The notes: generated from the letters alone by a model not told the origin. Counted from the first letter of the stretch, positions 29,101 through 39,900 are shown. The stretch: 64,000 bases of DNA from Brevibacillus brevis NBRC 100599 (GCF_000010165.1 NC_012491.1:2859501-2923500); one strand, 5' to 3'. Program-made: numbers and translations.

Positions 29101-30723
29101 TTACTTGCAACGACTTGGGCTGAGGTATTGGGAATTGGGCAAGTGGGAATGAAAGACAACTTCTTTGAATTGGGCGGAGATTCCATCAAAGCCATTCAGG
29201 TATCTACGCGTTTGCACGCAGCAGGCTGGACGCTGGCGATGAAGGAACTGTTCCAATATCCGACCATCGAACAAGTTGCTGCCCATGTCATACCGAACAA
29301 CAGAGAGAGCGATCAGGGAGTAGTAGAAGGCGAGATTGACTTGACGCCCATCCAGAAGTGGTTCTTCGAGCGCAATTTCACTGACCGCCACCACTGGAAT
29401 CAGGCTGTCATGCTGTTCCGAGAGGATGGCTTTGACCCGGGACTTGTTCAACAGGCGTTTTATAAAATCGTCGAGCACCACGATGCGTTGCGCATGATCT
29501 ACAAACAGGAGAATGAAACAATCACGCAAATCAATCGAGCGTTGACAGGTGAGCGATTCCGCTTCCATTCATATGACTTGAAAGACCATGCAAATAGTGC
29601 AGCTCATATTTGGGAGTTGTCTAATCACATCCAAAGCAGTATCGATTTGGAACAGGGACCACTCGTCCACTTGGCACTCTTCTCCACAACAGAAGGGGAC
29701 CATTTATTGATTGCCATTCATCATCTGGTCGTGGATGGCGTCTCATGGCGCATCTTGTTTGAAGATTTTTCCTCTGCCTATTCGCAGGCTCTCCACAATC
29801 AGGAGATCGTCTTGCCGAAAAAGACAGATTCATTCAAGGATTGGTCGGCTCAACTGCAAAACTATGCGGAGAGTGACGAGCTTTTACGAGAAGCGGCGTA
29901 CTGGCACAACCTCGAGAGCACGGCCACAGCAGAAAAGTTACCAACCGATTTTGTTACAGCAGATCGTAAACAAAAGTACACCCGTACAGCGAAGGTCGAG
30001 CTGACAGCTCAAGAGACAGAAAACCTGTTACGTCACGTCCATCATGCTTATCACACCGAAATGAATGACCTATTGCTGACTGCGTTGGGATTAACCGTGA
30101 AAGAGTGGGCGAATACCAACTATGCTGTCATCAATCTGGAAGGTCACGGTCGTGAAGATATTCAGAATGAAATGAACGTGACCAGAACGATTGGGTGGTT
30201 CACATCCCAGTTCCCTGTCGTGCTAGATATGGAAAAATCAAAGGACTTGTCCTACCAAATCAAGCAAATCAAAGAGAGCTTGCGTCGCATTCCCAAAAAA
30301 GGAATTGGCTACGAGATTTTACGCACGTTGACGGCGGATAAACGGCGTCCATCCCTGCAATTTAGCCTGCAACCGGAAATCAGCTTTAACTACCTCGGGC
30401 AATTTGATTCGGATGTGAAATCTGGTGGATTTGCTTTCTCGCCACTCGGGACGGGTCAGCTTTTCAGTCCAGAATCGGAGAGGGTATTCTTGTTGGATAT
30501 TTCCAGCATGATCGAGGATGGAAAGCTCCAGATCAGTTTTGGTTACAGCAGTCTCCAGTATCAGGAAGAAACCATTGCGAAATTGGCTGAAAGCTATCGG
30601 AATCACTTGCTCAGCATTATTGAGCATTGCCTATCAAAAGAAAAAGGAGAATTGACCCCGAGTGATCTGGGTGATGATGACCTTTCCATGGAAGAACTGG
30701 AGAACATCCTGGAATTAATCTAA
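19954..30723 (+). CDS. tycB: tyrocidine synthetase 2 (three modules plus epimerase)
   Basis: This 3589-aa NRPS lies 94 bp after tycA with GAGGTG before its ATG. Domain order: C-A-T (about 1-1045), C-A-T (about 1060-2080), C-A-T-E (about 2095-3580). Thiolation serines lie in LGGHSLKA (about 1002), LGGHSLKA (about 2037) and LGGDSIKA (about 3072). Pockets read DVQSIAHVV (Pro), DALVMGAVI (aromatic; Phe/Trp in tyrocidine) and DAWTIAAIC (Phe, then epimerised to D-Phe). Condensation active sites are HHILMDG, HHIISDG and, oddly, HHIASDA in the third; the E domain has HHLVVDG. The N-terminus is the acceptor for TycA and the C-terminal tail (TPSDLGDDDLSMEELENILE) the donor for TycC. It extends D-Phe to D-Phe-Pro-Phe-D-Phe. 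Confidence 0.96.
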   Translation: MSVFSKEQVQDMYLLTPMQEGMLFHALLDEEHNSHLVQMSVSIEGNLDVGLYTNSLHVLVERFDVFRTLFLYEKLKQPLQVVMKERPIPILFCDLTAYDEQEKQQRYTQYKRNDQEKTFHLAKDSLMRVAIFQMTESKYEIIWSFHHILMDGWCFSIIFDDLLSVYLSLKNGAPISLDPVQPYSQFIRWLGKQDKEAALAYWRDYLEQFEQQTSLPRFGKSSSNAFLPAQYRFVLDRMVTQQLSAIASQNQVTLPTVIQTLWGILLQSYNTTNDVLFGSVVSGRPTEIVGIDKMVGLFINTIPFRVQAKNDQTFVDLIQDVHQRTRQSQPYEHVPLYDIQNDSVLKQDLIDHLMVIENYPLVEALQKKAETRQVCFAIVNVEMFEPTNYDMTVMVMPKEEIAMRFDYNAAVFDDAFIQKMAGHLKQIATWVANNPRVNLQQVTLLTETEKQQLMARNLDTSAAYPTKTMHELFMEQVERTPDHVAVVFGEQHLTYRELDEKSNQLARFLRGKGIAADSLVGTMMDRSIEMIVGILGVLKAGGAFVPIDPELPEERIAYMLEHSGIQWVVTQQHLLEKLSASTETIDISAPAIWEESSASVEMINQPEDLFYIIYTSGTTGKPKGVMLEHQNMANLMHFTFAKTNIDFHEKVLQYTTCSFDVCYQEIFSTLLSGGQLYLITNEMRRNVEKLFAFIQENQISILSLPVSFLKFIFNEKDYAQSFPRCVKHIITAGEQLVVTHELQKYLRNHHVFLHNHYGPSETHVVTTYTMDPSMDIPELPPIGKPISNTGIYILDEKLQLKPEGIVGELYISGANVGRGYLHNPELTAEKFLENPYQSGERMYRTGDLARWMPDGNIEFLGRIDHQVKIRGHRIELGEIESHLLNHALIKEAVVIDRTDETGGKYLCAYVVLAEEVSNEELRAYLSRTLPEYMIPSFFMKLERIPVTPNGKTDRRALPIPEGNAFTGADYLAPTTELEQKMAAIWESVLGVSPIGIQDNFFTLGGHSLKAIHLISRMQKDCQTDVPLRVLFDRPTIQEIAKYVEGEEAGTYLAIPQVTMQEHYPVSSAQKRMLILNQLDPASTVYNLPVVTVLDGELNVPQMENAISGLVSRHESLRTSFHTINGELVQRIHPECKLPIAYMEATENRLNQVITDFMRPFDLEKAPLSRVGLVKLGERRHVMIIDMHHIISDGVSSQIILNDLAQLYQDKSLPEQRIQYKDFAVWEKGLAQTDEYRKQEAYWTQRFADEIPVLNLPLDYSRPSVQSSEGERYLFRSEKQLSDGLQRVAAETGTTLYMVLMAAYHVLLAKYSGQEDMVVGTVTAGRTHPDTESITGMFVNTLAMRNQPVATKSFKQFLQEVKDNTLAAFEHGEYPFEELVEKLAVNRNRSRNPLFDTLFILQNMDADPINIEGMTVTPYVPEGKMAKFDLSLEATQNHAGLLFCFEFCTKLFKQETIERMSRHYIQILQEITQNTNLALYEIEMLTEQEKQELLVHFNDTSKPVQLESTLTQLFEEQVGKTPDQIALVCGDKKLTYQELNKKANQLARTLRKKGVKADQRVGIMANRSLEMVIGILAILKSGGAYVPIDPEYPNDRIAYMLEDCEARLVLTQEHLGAKVAAGVECLYLEDKSNYSRITTNLDPIHTATHLAYIIYTSGTTGKPKGVMGEHRGIVNSVTWNKQELALSVHDRGLLPLSFAFDAFALTFFALIISGSTVVLTKDEEAKDPIALKNLISSWSCSYTVCVPSMFQAILECSTTEEISPLKMVMLGGEKLSPKLVEMCKEMNPQMITVNAYGPTESSVIATYLCDALPDAPITIGRPIANTSIYIVDHSHQLLPIGVVGEICIGGLGLARGYWNKPELTEEKFVSNPFVPGERMYKTGDLGRWLPDGTIEFAGRLDEQVKVRGYRIEIGEIESVLFSYEMTNEAIVVAYQDGSGDAYLAAYFTGKENISEVALRTHLSQELPAYMVPTYLVQLDTFPLTPNGKIDRKALPKPEGKPTTGVEYAAPANEVEATLAKIWENVLGISGIGVMDNFFELGGHSLKAMTVVAHVHREFQIDLTLKHFFEQPTVRALSRLIANSENTSDALIQPAERQEYYPVSSAQQRMYVLHQLEGAGISYNTPGMIMLEGQLDRDQMVHALQALVDRHEIWRTSFEMLGDQLVQKIHDRVEVEMAYRSAEEHQIDEIFQAFVHPFDLAVPPLLRMGLVQISDERHVLLYDMHHIASDASSVPLIFNELAELYQGRQLPELRIQYKDFSVWQKRFTESDDFKKQEEYWRHAFEGHNSVLEIPTDFPRPPVKSFEGDQIVLATDRPLLEALHALAAETKTTLFMVLLAAYNVLLSKYTGQDDIVVGTPISGKTRAELEPIVGMFVNTLAIRNKPTAEKTFKEFLMEVKQNALDAYDHQDYPLESLVEKLGIQRDPGRNPLFDTMFILQTDELYQKTLGQLTYHPYEPTSALAISKFDLSFHLTERETDLLLRLEYSTKLFRRDTVDRMSRHFMQILRNVAAEPDRQLQAIEMLTAEEKQLLLVEFNHTDREYTEDQTIQQLFEELVANTPDQTAIVFEEKQMTYEELNERANQLATVLREKGLGPSQIVVMMVERSLEMVIATLAILKAGGAFLPVDPDYPEERIRYMIEDSQAKLVLTHSHLIHKVSSQAEIIDLGDAESYSAQTDNLLCINKPSDLAYIIYTSGTTGNPKGVMLEHKGAANLQAMFKNHFGVTPQDRPGHFASISFDASVWDMFMALLTGATLYIISRDTINDFRKFEEYVHKNGITILTLPPTYAIYLEPDRMPSLRILITAGSAASTALVEQWKEKVTYINAYGPTESTICATTWKALPHEPVGQTITIGKPIQNTKLFIVDEQMQLKTVGQIGELCISGVALARGYWNRPELTAEKFVDNPFVPGEKMYRTGDLAKWLPDGNIEYLGRIDHQVKVRGHRVELGEVESVLLRYETIVEAVAITHLDDLGQPYLCAYYVADGAASPAQLREFMGKELPNYMVPSFFVQMDKMPLTPNDKIDRKALPKPSHEEKPGREYEAPQNELEHLLATTWAEVLGIGQVGMKDNFFELGGDSIKAIQVSTRLHAAGWTLAMKELFQYPTIEQVAAHVIPNNRESDQGVVEGEIDLTPIQKWFFERNFTDRHHWNQAVMLFREDGFDPGLVQQAFYKIVEHHDALRMIYKQENETITQINRALTGERFRFHSYDLKDHANSAAHIWELSNHIQSSIDLEQGPLVHLALFSTTEGDHLLIAIHHLVVDGVSWRILFEDFSSAYSQALHNQEIVLPKKTDSFKDWSAQLQNYAESDELLREAAYWHNLESTATAEKLPTDFVTADRKQKYTRTAKVELTAQETENLLRHVHHAYHTEMNDLLLTALGLTVKEWANTNYAVINLEGHGREDIQNEMNVTRTIGWFTSQFPVVLDMEKSKDLSYQIKQIKESLRRIPKKGIGYEILRTLTADKRRPSLQFSLQPEISFNYLGQFDSDVKSGGFAFSPLGTGQLFSPESERVFLLDISSMIEDGKLQISFGYSSLQYQEETIAKLAESYRNHLLSIIEHCLSKEKGELTPSDLGDDDLSMEELENILELI
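23110..26210 (+). other. TycB module 2 (C-A-T), aromatic residue 3
   Basis: Pocket residues from FDAFAL (about 1698), TVCVPS, VMLGGEK and NAYGPTESSVI give DALVMGAVI. The DALVxGAVx pattern is that of aromatic-residue (Phe/Trp/Tyr) domains in tyrocidine-type systems; the large, relaxed pocket fits Phe/Trp variation at position 3. Confidence 0.75.
26225..30720 (+). other. TycB module 3 (C-A-T-E), D-Phe
   Basis: Pocket from FDASVW (about 2737), ILTLPPTY, LITAGSA and NAYGPTESTIC gives DAWTIAAIC, the same phenylalanine code as TycA; the A and E domains are close relatives of those of TycA. The condensation motif reads HHIASDA (26619-26640) in place of HHxxxDG. Confidence 0.9.
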
Positions 30724-30746
30724 TCGGGCGACATGAGAAATGCGAT

Positions 30747-30789
30747 TTCCTCCAATAAAAGCTGGGACATCTCGCTTTTATTGGAGGAA
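30747..30789 (+). repeat. perfect 16-bp hairpin between tycB and tycC
   Basis: TTCCTCCAATAAAAGC (30747-30762) and GCTTTTATTGGAGGAA (30774-30789) are exact reverse complements around an 11-nt loop. No T-run follows (ACCCTCTTTAAATCG), so it is not a standard terminator. The right arm contains GGAGGA, which the stem would hide. The tycC ribosome binding site (GCTGAGGTG, near 30815) lies outside it. Confidence 0.85.
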
Positions 30790-30828
30790 CCCTCTTTAAA
30801 TCGATAAATTACTGAGCTGAGGTGCAGA

Positions 30829-33800
30829 ATGAATAAACAGGAAAATATTGCCAAAATTTACCCGTTAACCCCATTGCAAGAGGGTATGTTGTTTCATGCT
30901 GTCAAAGATACAGGCAGCAGCGCCTACTGCCTCCAGATGTCCGCAAAGCTCCAAGGTGATTTTCAGCTGTCCATTTTTGAAAAGAGCATGAACAAGCTCA
31001 TAGAGAACTATGAAGTTTTGCGCACTGTATTTGTTTATCAAAACCTGCAACGGCCTCGACAGGTTGTTTTTAAAGAGAGAAAAGTTACCGTTCATTTCGA
31101 AAACATTGCTCATTTGCCAATAGATGATCAGAACGATTACATAAAAGCGTATACCAACCAGCAGCATACGTTTGAGCTGACGAAAGACGTCTTGATGAAA
31201 GCAGCCATTTTCCAAACGGAGGCGAACCAGTATCAGTTCGTTTGGGCGTTCCACCATATCATCGTCGACGGTTGGTCTTTGGGTGTATTGCTTCATAAGC
31301 TGCTTGGGTATTATGCCGCCATACGTAAGGGTGAGGCTGTTCCGCGGGAAGCAACCAAACCATACAGCGAATATATCAAATGGCTGGATAAGCAAAATAA
31401 AGAAGAAGCACTTACTTACTGGCAGAAATACCTGGAAGGCTATGACCATCAGGCTGATTTCCCTAAAAAGAAGAATGTAGCGGAAGATGGCAATTATGTA
31501 CATGTGGAGAATCTTTTCACCATCGCACCTGAAAAGACTCAGCAGCTGATGCAGATTGCCAATCGGAATCAAGCTACGATGAGCAGCGTGTTTCAATCTC
31601 TTTGGGGTATTTTGGCGAGTAAGTACAAAAATTCGGACGATGTGGTATTCGGTTCTGTTGTATCAGGTCGTCCGCCAGGGATTCAGGGCATTGAGAGCAT
31701 GGTTGGATTGTTCATTAACACGATCCCAACCCGCGTGCAAACAAACAGAAAACAAACCTTCAGTGGGTTGGTAAAAACAGTTCAGAAGCAAGCCTTGGCT
31801 TCTGCTGCTTATGATTTCGCTCCATTGTACGAAATTCAGAGCAAGACGGTACTGAAACAAGAGTTAATTGATCATCTGGTGACGTATGAAAACTACCCGG
31901 ATGATGCTTCGAATGATCGAGAGGATTCCTTAGGCTTTCAGTTCAACGTGGAAAATGGGGAAGAACAGACTTCCTATGATTTTAACGTTGTAGTAGCGGT
32001 CGCACCTTCGAATGAGATGTATGTGAAACTGAGCTATAATGCAGCAGTTTATGAAGAGTCATTCATGAACCGAGTAGAAGGTCACTTGAAAACGATCATC
32101 GAGCAGGTTATTCACAATCCGAATGTACTGCTTAATGACATCGGAATCATCACGGATGAGGAAAAACAGCAATTGCTGGTAGCTTATAACGACACAACCG
32201 CTGATTATCCACGCGATAAAACGATTTTCGAGCTGATCGCGGAGCAGGCAAGACAGACGCCATCGAAAGCTGCGGTTATTTGCGGGGAGGATCGCCTTAC
32301 TTACCAGGAGCTTCAGGAGCGTTCCAACCAGTTGGCCAGAGCTCTGCGTGGGAAAGGAATTACCCAAGGCAGTATCGTCTCCATTATGGCGGAGCATTCA
32401 CTCGAGCTGATCGTGGCTATTATGGCCGTTCTAAAATCAGGCGGCGCCTATTTGCCGATTGATCCCGAGTATCCGATAGAGAGAATTCAGTATTTATTAG
32501 ATGACAGTCAAACGAAGATTCTTTTGACACAGTCTCATCTTCAAGAAAAAGTCGAGTTTGAGGGCGATATCCTCTACCTAGACAATCCTTCCTTGTTTGA
32601 AGGCGACAGTACGGATCTTGACAATTCATGCAAACCGGACGATTTGGCATATATGATCTATACTTCCGGGTCCACGGGGAATCCAAAAGGAGCGATGATT
32701 ACCCACCAAGGTCTAGTCAATTACATCTGGTGGGCCAACAAGGAGTACGTCCAGGGTGAAGCTGTAGACTTTCCGCTATACTCTTCCATTTCGTTTGATT
32801 TGACTATCACCTCGATCTTCACGCCGCTTCTGTCGGGCAATACGATCTATGTCTACAGAGGAGCAGATAAGGTACAGGTCATTTTAGACATCATCCAAGA
32901 TAATCAAGTGGGAATCATCAAGCTGACGCCAACACATTTGAAGCTGATAGAAGAAATAGATGGAACAAACAGCAGCATCCGACGGTTTATTGTTGGTGGT
33001 GAGAACTTGCCAACCAAGTTGGCGAAGAGAATCTATGAGAACTTTGGACAGAATGTCAAGATTTTCAATGAGTATGGACCTACCGAAACGGTTGTCGGCT
33101 GCATGATTTATTTGTACGACCCGAAGAAACCGATCCAAGAATCGGTACCAATAGGCGTACCGGCAGACAATGTTCAGCTCTATCTGCTTGATTCCTCCAT
33201 GCAGCCGATACCCGTTGGTTCCGCCGGTGAAATGTACATCGCCGGAGATGGCGTCGCTAAAGGGTATTTCAACAGACCGGAGCTGACTGAGGAAAAGTTC
33301 ATCGATAATCCGTTCCGCCCGGGGACCAAAATGTATCGAACTGGCGATCTGGCGAAATGGCTGCCCGACGGCAATATGGAATACGTGGGAAGAATCGACC
33401 ATCAAGTCAAAATTCGTGGGCATCGGATTGAGATGGGCGAAATTGAGACGCGTTTGGCGCAGCATGAGTGGATCAAGGAAGCTGTCGTCATCGCTGAAAA
33501 GGATGACAGTGGTCAAAATGTGCTCTATGCCTACATGGTTTCCGAGCAGGAGTTGACCGTATCTGAACTACGAGAGCATCTGGGAAGTACGCTTCCTTCC
33601 TACATGATCCCGTCCTTCTTTGTCCGTTTGGAGGAAATTCCGCTGACGGCCAATGGAAAGGTAGAGCGGAAGAAATTGCCGAAGCCTGATGGTGCAGTTG
33701 TTACGGGAACAGCGTACGTCGCTCCTCAGAATGAAACGGAAACAAAATTGGCTGAGATTTGGCAGCAGGTCCTCGGGGTTAGCCGTGTAGGCGTTCATGA

Positions 33801-33955
33801 TCATTTCTTTGATTTGGGCGGACATTCACTGAAGGCTATGACTGTTATCTTTCAAGTCTCCAAAGCGTTGGAAGTGGATTTGCCTGTAAAGGCACTGTTC
33901 GAAAATCCAACCGTATCCGAGCTCGCTGCTTTTCTCTCGAAATCGGGGAAAAGTA
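30829..33955 (+). other. TycC module 1, asparagine
   Basis: FDLTIT (about 655), IIKLTPTH, FIVGGEN and NEYGPTETVVG give DLTKIGEVG, one residue from the standard Asn code DLTKLGEVG. Confidence 0.92.
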
Positions 33956-36900
33956 AGTACACAGCCATTCAACCGGTTGAGGTCAAAGAATTTTATCCCG
34001 TATCTTCCGCTCAAAAAAGAATGTACATCCTTCAGCAATTTGAAGGAAGTGGCATCAGCTATAACATTTCAGGTGCAATGCTTCTGGAAGGAAAGCTGGA
34101 TTACGATCGTTTTGCGAACACGGTCAAACGACTGGCGGAGCGCCACGAAGCCTTGCGCACTTCCTTCCACCGTATCGATGGTGAACCTGTACAGAAAGTG
34201 CATGAGGAGGTAGAAGTACCAATCCTGATGCTGACGTCTACGGAAGATAAGGCGGAGCAGATCATGCGCGATTTCGTCCGTCCTTTTGACCTCGGAATCG
34301 CTCCGTTGATTCGAACAGGCTTGGTCCAGTTGGGCGAAGACCGTCATTTGTTTATGCTCGACATGCACCATATCATCTCGGACGGTGTTTCATCCCAAAT
34401 TTTGCTGAGTGAATTTGCTAAGTTGTACCAAGGGGAAGCCTTGCAGCCTCTTTCTCTCCAATACAAGGATTTCGCAGCCTGGCAAAATGAGCTGTTTCAG
34501 ACGGATGTGTACAAGAAGCAGGAGCTCCATTGGTTGAATACGTTTGCTGATGAAATTCCTTTACTCAATTTGCCAACGGATTATCCGCGCCCAACCATTC
34601 AAAGCTTTGCAGGGGATCTAGTCCTTTTTGACACAGGAAAAGAATTGACCGAGCGTTTGCGCAAGGTAGCAGGAGATACGAGTACCACCCTGTATATGGT
34701 TTTGCTCGCCGCTTACCATGTTCTCCTGTCCAAGTATTCCGGTCAAGAGGACATCATTGTAGGTACGCCTGTCGCTGGTCGTTCCCATGCCGACGTGGAA
34801 AGCATCATGGGGATCTTTGTGAATACGTTGGCGATGAGAAATCAGCCTGTGAGCGACAAAACCTTTACCCAATTCTTGCAAGAAGTGAAACAAAATGCGC
34901 TAGCGGCCTATGACAATCAGGATTATCCATTTGAAGAGCTGGTGGAAAAGCTGGCGATTCAACGTGACATTAGCCGAAACCCTTTGTTTGACACCATGTT
35001 CTCTCTGGAAAATGCGAATCAGCAGTCTCTGAAAATCGAGCAGCTTACAGCAGCTCCATATGAGTTATTTAACAAAATTTCAAAATTCGATCTTGCTTTG
35101 AATGCGAGTGAATCGCAATCCGACATTCACTTCCAATTCGCATTTGGAACGAAGCTGTTTGCAAAAGAAACCATCCAAAAAATGGCCCATCATTATCTGG
35201 AAATCTTGCGTACTATTTGTGCACAGCCGAATGCCAAGCTAGCAGAAATAGACATGATGACAGAAGCAGAAAAACGTGCTCTCCTCCTGAATGTTAACGA
35301 TACTTTTGTCGAGCGTTCCGCCGATCAGGTTTTGCACCAATTGTTTGAAGAGCAAGTAGTGCTTACGCCAGATCAAGTAGCCGTAGCCTATGACGGATAC
35401 ACCTTGACCTATCGCCAGTTGAACGCCCGGGCCAATCAAGTCGCTCGTATGCTACGGAGCAAAGGAACGCAACCAGATACGTTGATCGGCATTATGGTAG
35501 ACCGTTCCATCGAGATGGTTGTGAGCATGTTGGCCGTGTTAAAAGCGGGTGGTGCGTATACGCCAATGGATCCTACTTACCCGCCAGAAAGAATCCAATA
35601 CATGCTCAGCGACAGCAAAGCTCCCATTCTACTGACACAGCGCCATTTGAAAGAGACCGTGGAGTATACAGGAGAAATCATCGATGTAGACGATGAAGCC
35701 ATTTATGCAGGGGACGACACCAATCTGGACAATGTGGCTGGCAGGGATGACTTGGCCTATGTCATCTATACATCTGGATCGACCGGAAATCCCAAAGGGG
35801 TAATGATCTCGCACCAGGCGATTTGCAATCACATGCTTTGGATGAAGAATGCCTTTCCACTTCTTACAGAGGATGCTGTCTTGCAAAAAACGCCGTTTTC
35901 CTTCGATGCTTCCGTATGGGAATTTTATTTGCCACTGATCACGGGCGCGCGCCTGGTATTGGCAAAGCCAGACGGACATCGCGACATCGCATACATGACT
36001 CGAATGATCAGAGAAGAGAAGATCACAACGTTACAGATGGTACCTTCCTTGCTGGATCTGATCATGACCGAACCGGGATGGAGCTCTTGCACGAGTTTGC
36101 AACGCGTGTTCTGCGGTGGAGAAGCATTGACAGCTGCCCTTGTTTCGCGCTTTTACCAGACGCAAACGGCACAGTTGATTAATCTCTATGGCCCTACTGA
36201 ATCTACGATTGATGCGACATACTGGATTTGCCCTCGTTTGCCGGAGCATAGCGTGATTCCCATTGGCAAACCGATTGATAACGTCCGCTTGTATGTCGTA
36301 AATGCGAGCAACCAGCTCCAGCCTGTGGGGGTTGCAGGAGAACTGTGCATTGCTGGCGATGGTTTGGCCCGCGGCTACTGGAATCGTGAAGAACTGACAG
36401 AAGCCAGCTTCATTGACAATCCGTTTGAACCGGGGAGCAGGATGTACCGTACGGGAGACATGGTAAGGTACCTAGCCTGCGGCAACGTGGAATATCTCGG
36501 ACGCATCGACCATCAGGTAAAAATCCGAGGCCACCGGATTGAGCTGGGTGAGATCGAAGCAAGGCTTTTGCAGCATGAATGGATCAAAACGGCCATCGTC
36601 CTTGCCCGTCCAGATGAAAAAGGGCAAAACAACTTGTACGCCTATATCGTTTCTGATCAGGAAATGAAGACAGCTGATCTGAGAGCTTACTTGGCTTCCC
36701 ATTTGCCATCTTATATGGTTCCTTCTTATTTTGTTTATTTGGAGAAGCTGCCTCTCACGGCAAATGGCAAGGTAGATCGCAAAGCATTGCCTCAACCTGA
36801 GGGAGCATCCACATCTGAAATTGTGTATGTAGCGCCGCGCAATGAAGTGGAAGCCACGCTTGTAGACATTTGGCAAAGTGTCCTTGGCCAAAATCCAATC

Positions 36901-39900
36901 TGGGTACACGATCATTTCTTTGAGTTGGGCGGACACTCCCTGAAAGCGATGAACGTCATCTCTTTGATCCATCGTACCCTTCAGGTAGATGTGCCGTTGA
37001 AAACACTGTTTGAATCACCAACGATCGCTGACCTGTCGGCATACATCGCTACTGCTGGCAAAGGCAAGTATACGACGATTGAGCCCGTCCAAAAGCAGGA
37101 GTATTACTCCGTGTCTTCTGCACAAAAGAGAATGTTTATTCTCCGACAAATGGAAGGCGCAGGCATCAGCTACAACATGCCGGGAATCCTGTACATCGAT
37201 GGCAAATTGGATACAGAGCGTTTGCAGCAAGCGCTCAAGAGTGTGGTGAGACGCCATGAATCTCTGCGTACCTCATTCCACTCCATGAAAGGAGAGACAG
37301 TTCAGCGCGTACATGAAGATGTCGAGCTGGATATCTCGTTGATGGAGTCAACAGAGGGAGAGCTCAAACAAATCGTTGAACAATTTATTCAACCGTTTGA
37401 TTTGGAAAAAGCTCCACTGATGCGCGCTGGACTGGTCAAACTGGCTCCGGAACGCCATCTTTTCATGCTGGATTTGCACCATATTGTGGTGGATGGTGTA
37501 TCGATTGGCATTCTTGTTCAAGAGCTTGCGCAGCTTTATCACGGCGAAGAGCTGCCAGAACTGAGCATTCAGTACAAGGACTTTGCCCATTGGCAGAATC
37601 AATGGTACGAGACGGATGAGTTTACTGCTCAGGAAGCCTATTGGATCGATACCTTTACGGGAGAAATTCCTGTATTAAATCTTGCAACGGATTATCCGAG
37701 ACCTTCTGTAAAAAGCTTTGAGGGTGAGCGATTGGTTTTCGGCTCCGGTGCCCTTTTGAAAAAGGAATTGAATCGACTTGCCCATAGTACAGGAGCTACG
37801 CTCTACATGGTTCTGCTGGCAGCCTACCATGTACTTCTCTCCAAATACTCTGGACAAGAGGACATTGTTGTTGGCGCGCCTACTGCCGGCAGGTCCCATG
37901 CTGAAACGGATTCGATCATCGGTATGTTTGTCAACACACTAGCATTGCGAAACGAGCCTGTGGGGACGAAAACCTTCCTTAGCTTTTTGGCAGAAGTGAA
38001 AAACAATACGCTGAAAGCCTTTGAGAATCAGGATTATCCATTAGATGAGCTGATCGATAAGTTGAACATTCAACGGGATCTGAGTCGGAATCCTTTGTTT
38101 GACACCGTTTTTATCTTGCAAAATATGGATCAGAAGCCGTTCGAAATGGAGCAACTGACGTTTACACCGTATATGGCAGAAGTGAATCAGGCCAAGTTTG
38201 ATCTGTCATTAGAGGCGTACGAAGAAGACGAGGAGATCGTCTTTAGCCTTGATTATTGCACCAAATTGTTTACACGAAAAACGATTGAAAACATCGCGGC
38301 ACATTTTATCCGAATCCTTCATGCCGTTATTGAGCAACAAGCCATTCCGTTGTCCGAAATCACGATGCTTTCGGCTGAAGAAAAGCATCGCTTGTTAGTA
38401 GAATTCAACCAAATGCATAAGGAATATCCGCAAAACAAGACACTACATGAGCTGTTTGAGGAGCAAGTGGAGAAAACTCCACTGGTTGCTGCCATTGAAA
38501 TTGGCGGTAAGCAGATGTCCTATCGCGAATTAAATGAGCGCGCAAACCAGCTTGCCGTTACCTTGCGTGAACGGGGAGTAAAGGCTAACCAATTCGTAGG
38601 AATCATGGCAAACCGTTCTATGGAAATGGTTGTGGGAATCATGGCCATTTTGAAAGCAGGTGGAGCCTATGTGCCGATTGATCCCGAATATCCAGAAGAT
38701 CGTGTGGCCTACATGCTTGAGGATTGCGAAGCCCGTCTGGTGCTTACCCATAAACATCTTGGAGCTAAGCTCGCTTCTAGTGTGAGAGTGGAATGCTTGT
38801 ATCTGGAGGAAGAGCACAACTATTCTCCTAACCGTTCGAATCTCGAGCCGATTCAAACCGCTTCTGATTTGGCTTATCTCATTTATACGTCGGGGACAAC
38901 AGGCAAGCCAAAAGGAGTAATGATCGAGCATCGGGGCATTGTCAACAGCGTGTTGTGGAAAAAAGAGGAGTATCAGTTTAGCGTCCAGGATAGAAATCTG
39001 GTGCCTTTATCCTTTGCGTTTGATGGTTTTGTTCTTTCCTTTTTTACACCGATCCTTTCCGGTTCAACCGCCGTCTTGGTGAAGGATGAAGAAGCCAAAG
39101 ACCCTTTATCTCTCAGAAGACTCATTGCAGCTGCGCGATGCACGCAAATGACATGCGTGCCAAGTTTATTCCAAGCGATATTGGAATGCGGTTCTGCTGC
39201 GGATATCAGCTCCCTGCAAACCGTCACACTAGGGGGCGAAAAAGTATCGGCTCAGCTCGTTGAGAAGAGCAACAAACAGAATCCGCAACTGGTCATCGCC
39301 AATGAATACGGTCCGACAGAAAGCAGTGTCGTCGCCACGTGGCAGCGAATTTCGCAACTGGATTCTACGATAACGATCGGACGTCCCATTGCCAACACCA
39401 GCATCTATATCGTGGACAAATTTCATCAGCTACAGCCAATCGGCGTCGTCGGGGAAATTTGCATCGGTGGCCATGGTTTGGCACGTGGATATTGGAACAA
39501 GCCGGAACTCACAGCAGAGAAGTTTGTTTCCCATCCTTATTTGGAAGGCGAGCGCATGTACAAGACGGGTGATCTAGGAAAGTGGCTCCCCGACGGTACG
39601 ATTGAATTTATCGGTCGCTTGGATGAACAGGTAAAAGTAAGGGGATATCGGATTGAAATAGGCGAGATAGAGTCGGTGATGCTCTCCTATGAAAAGCTGA
39701 TTTCGGCTGTGGTGATTGTCCACGAGGATCAGCAGGGCCAATCGTCCCTTGCTGCTTATTACACGGCGGAAGAAAAGCTTGAAGTCTCGAAACTGTGGTC
39801 GTATCTGTCGAAAAGCTTGCCGTCTTACATGATTCCTGCGCACTTGGTCCAGCTCGATTTTCTCCCACTTACGCCGAATGGAAAGCTCGATAGGAAAGCT

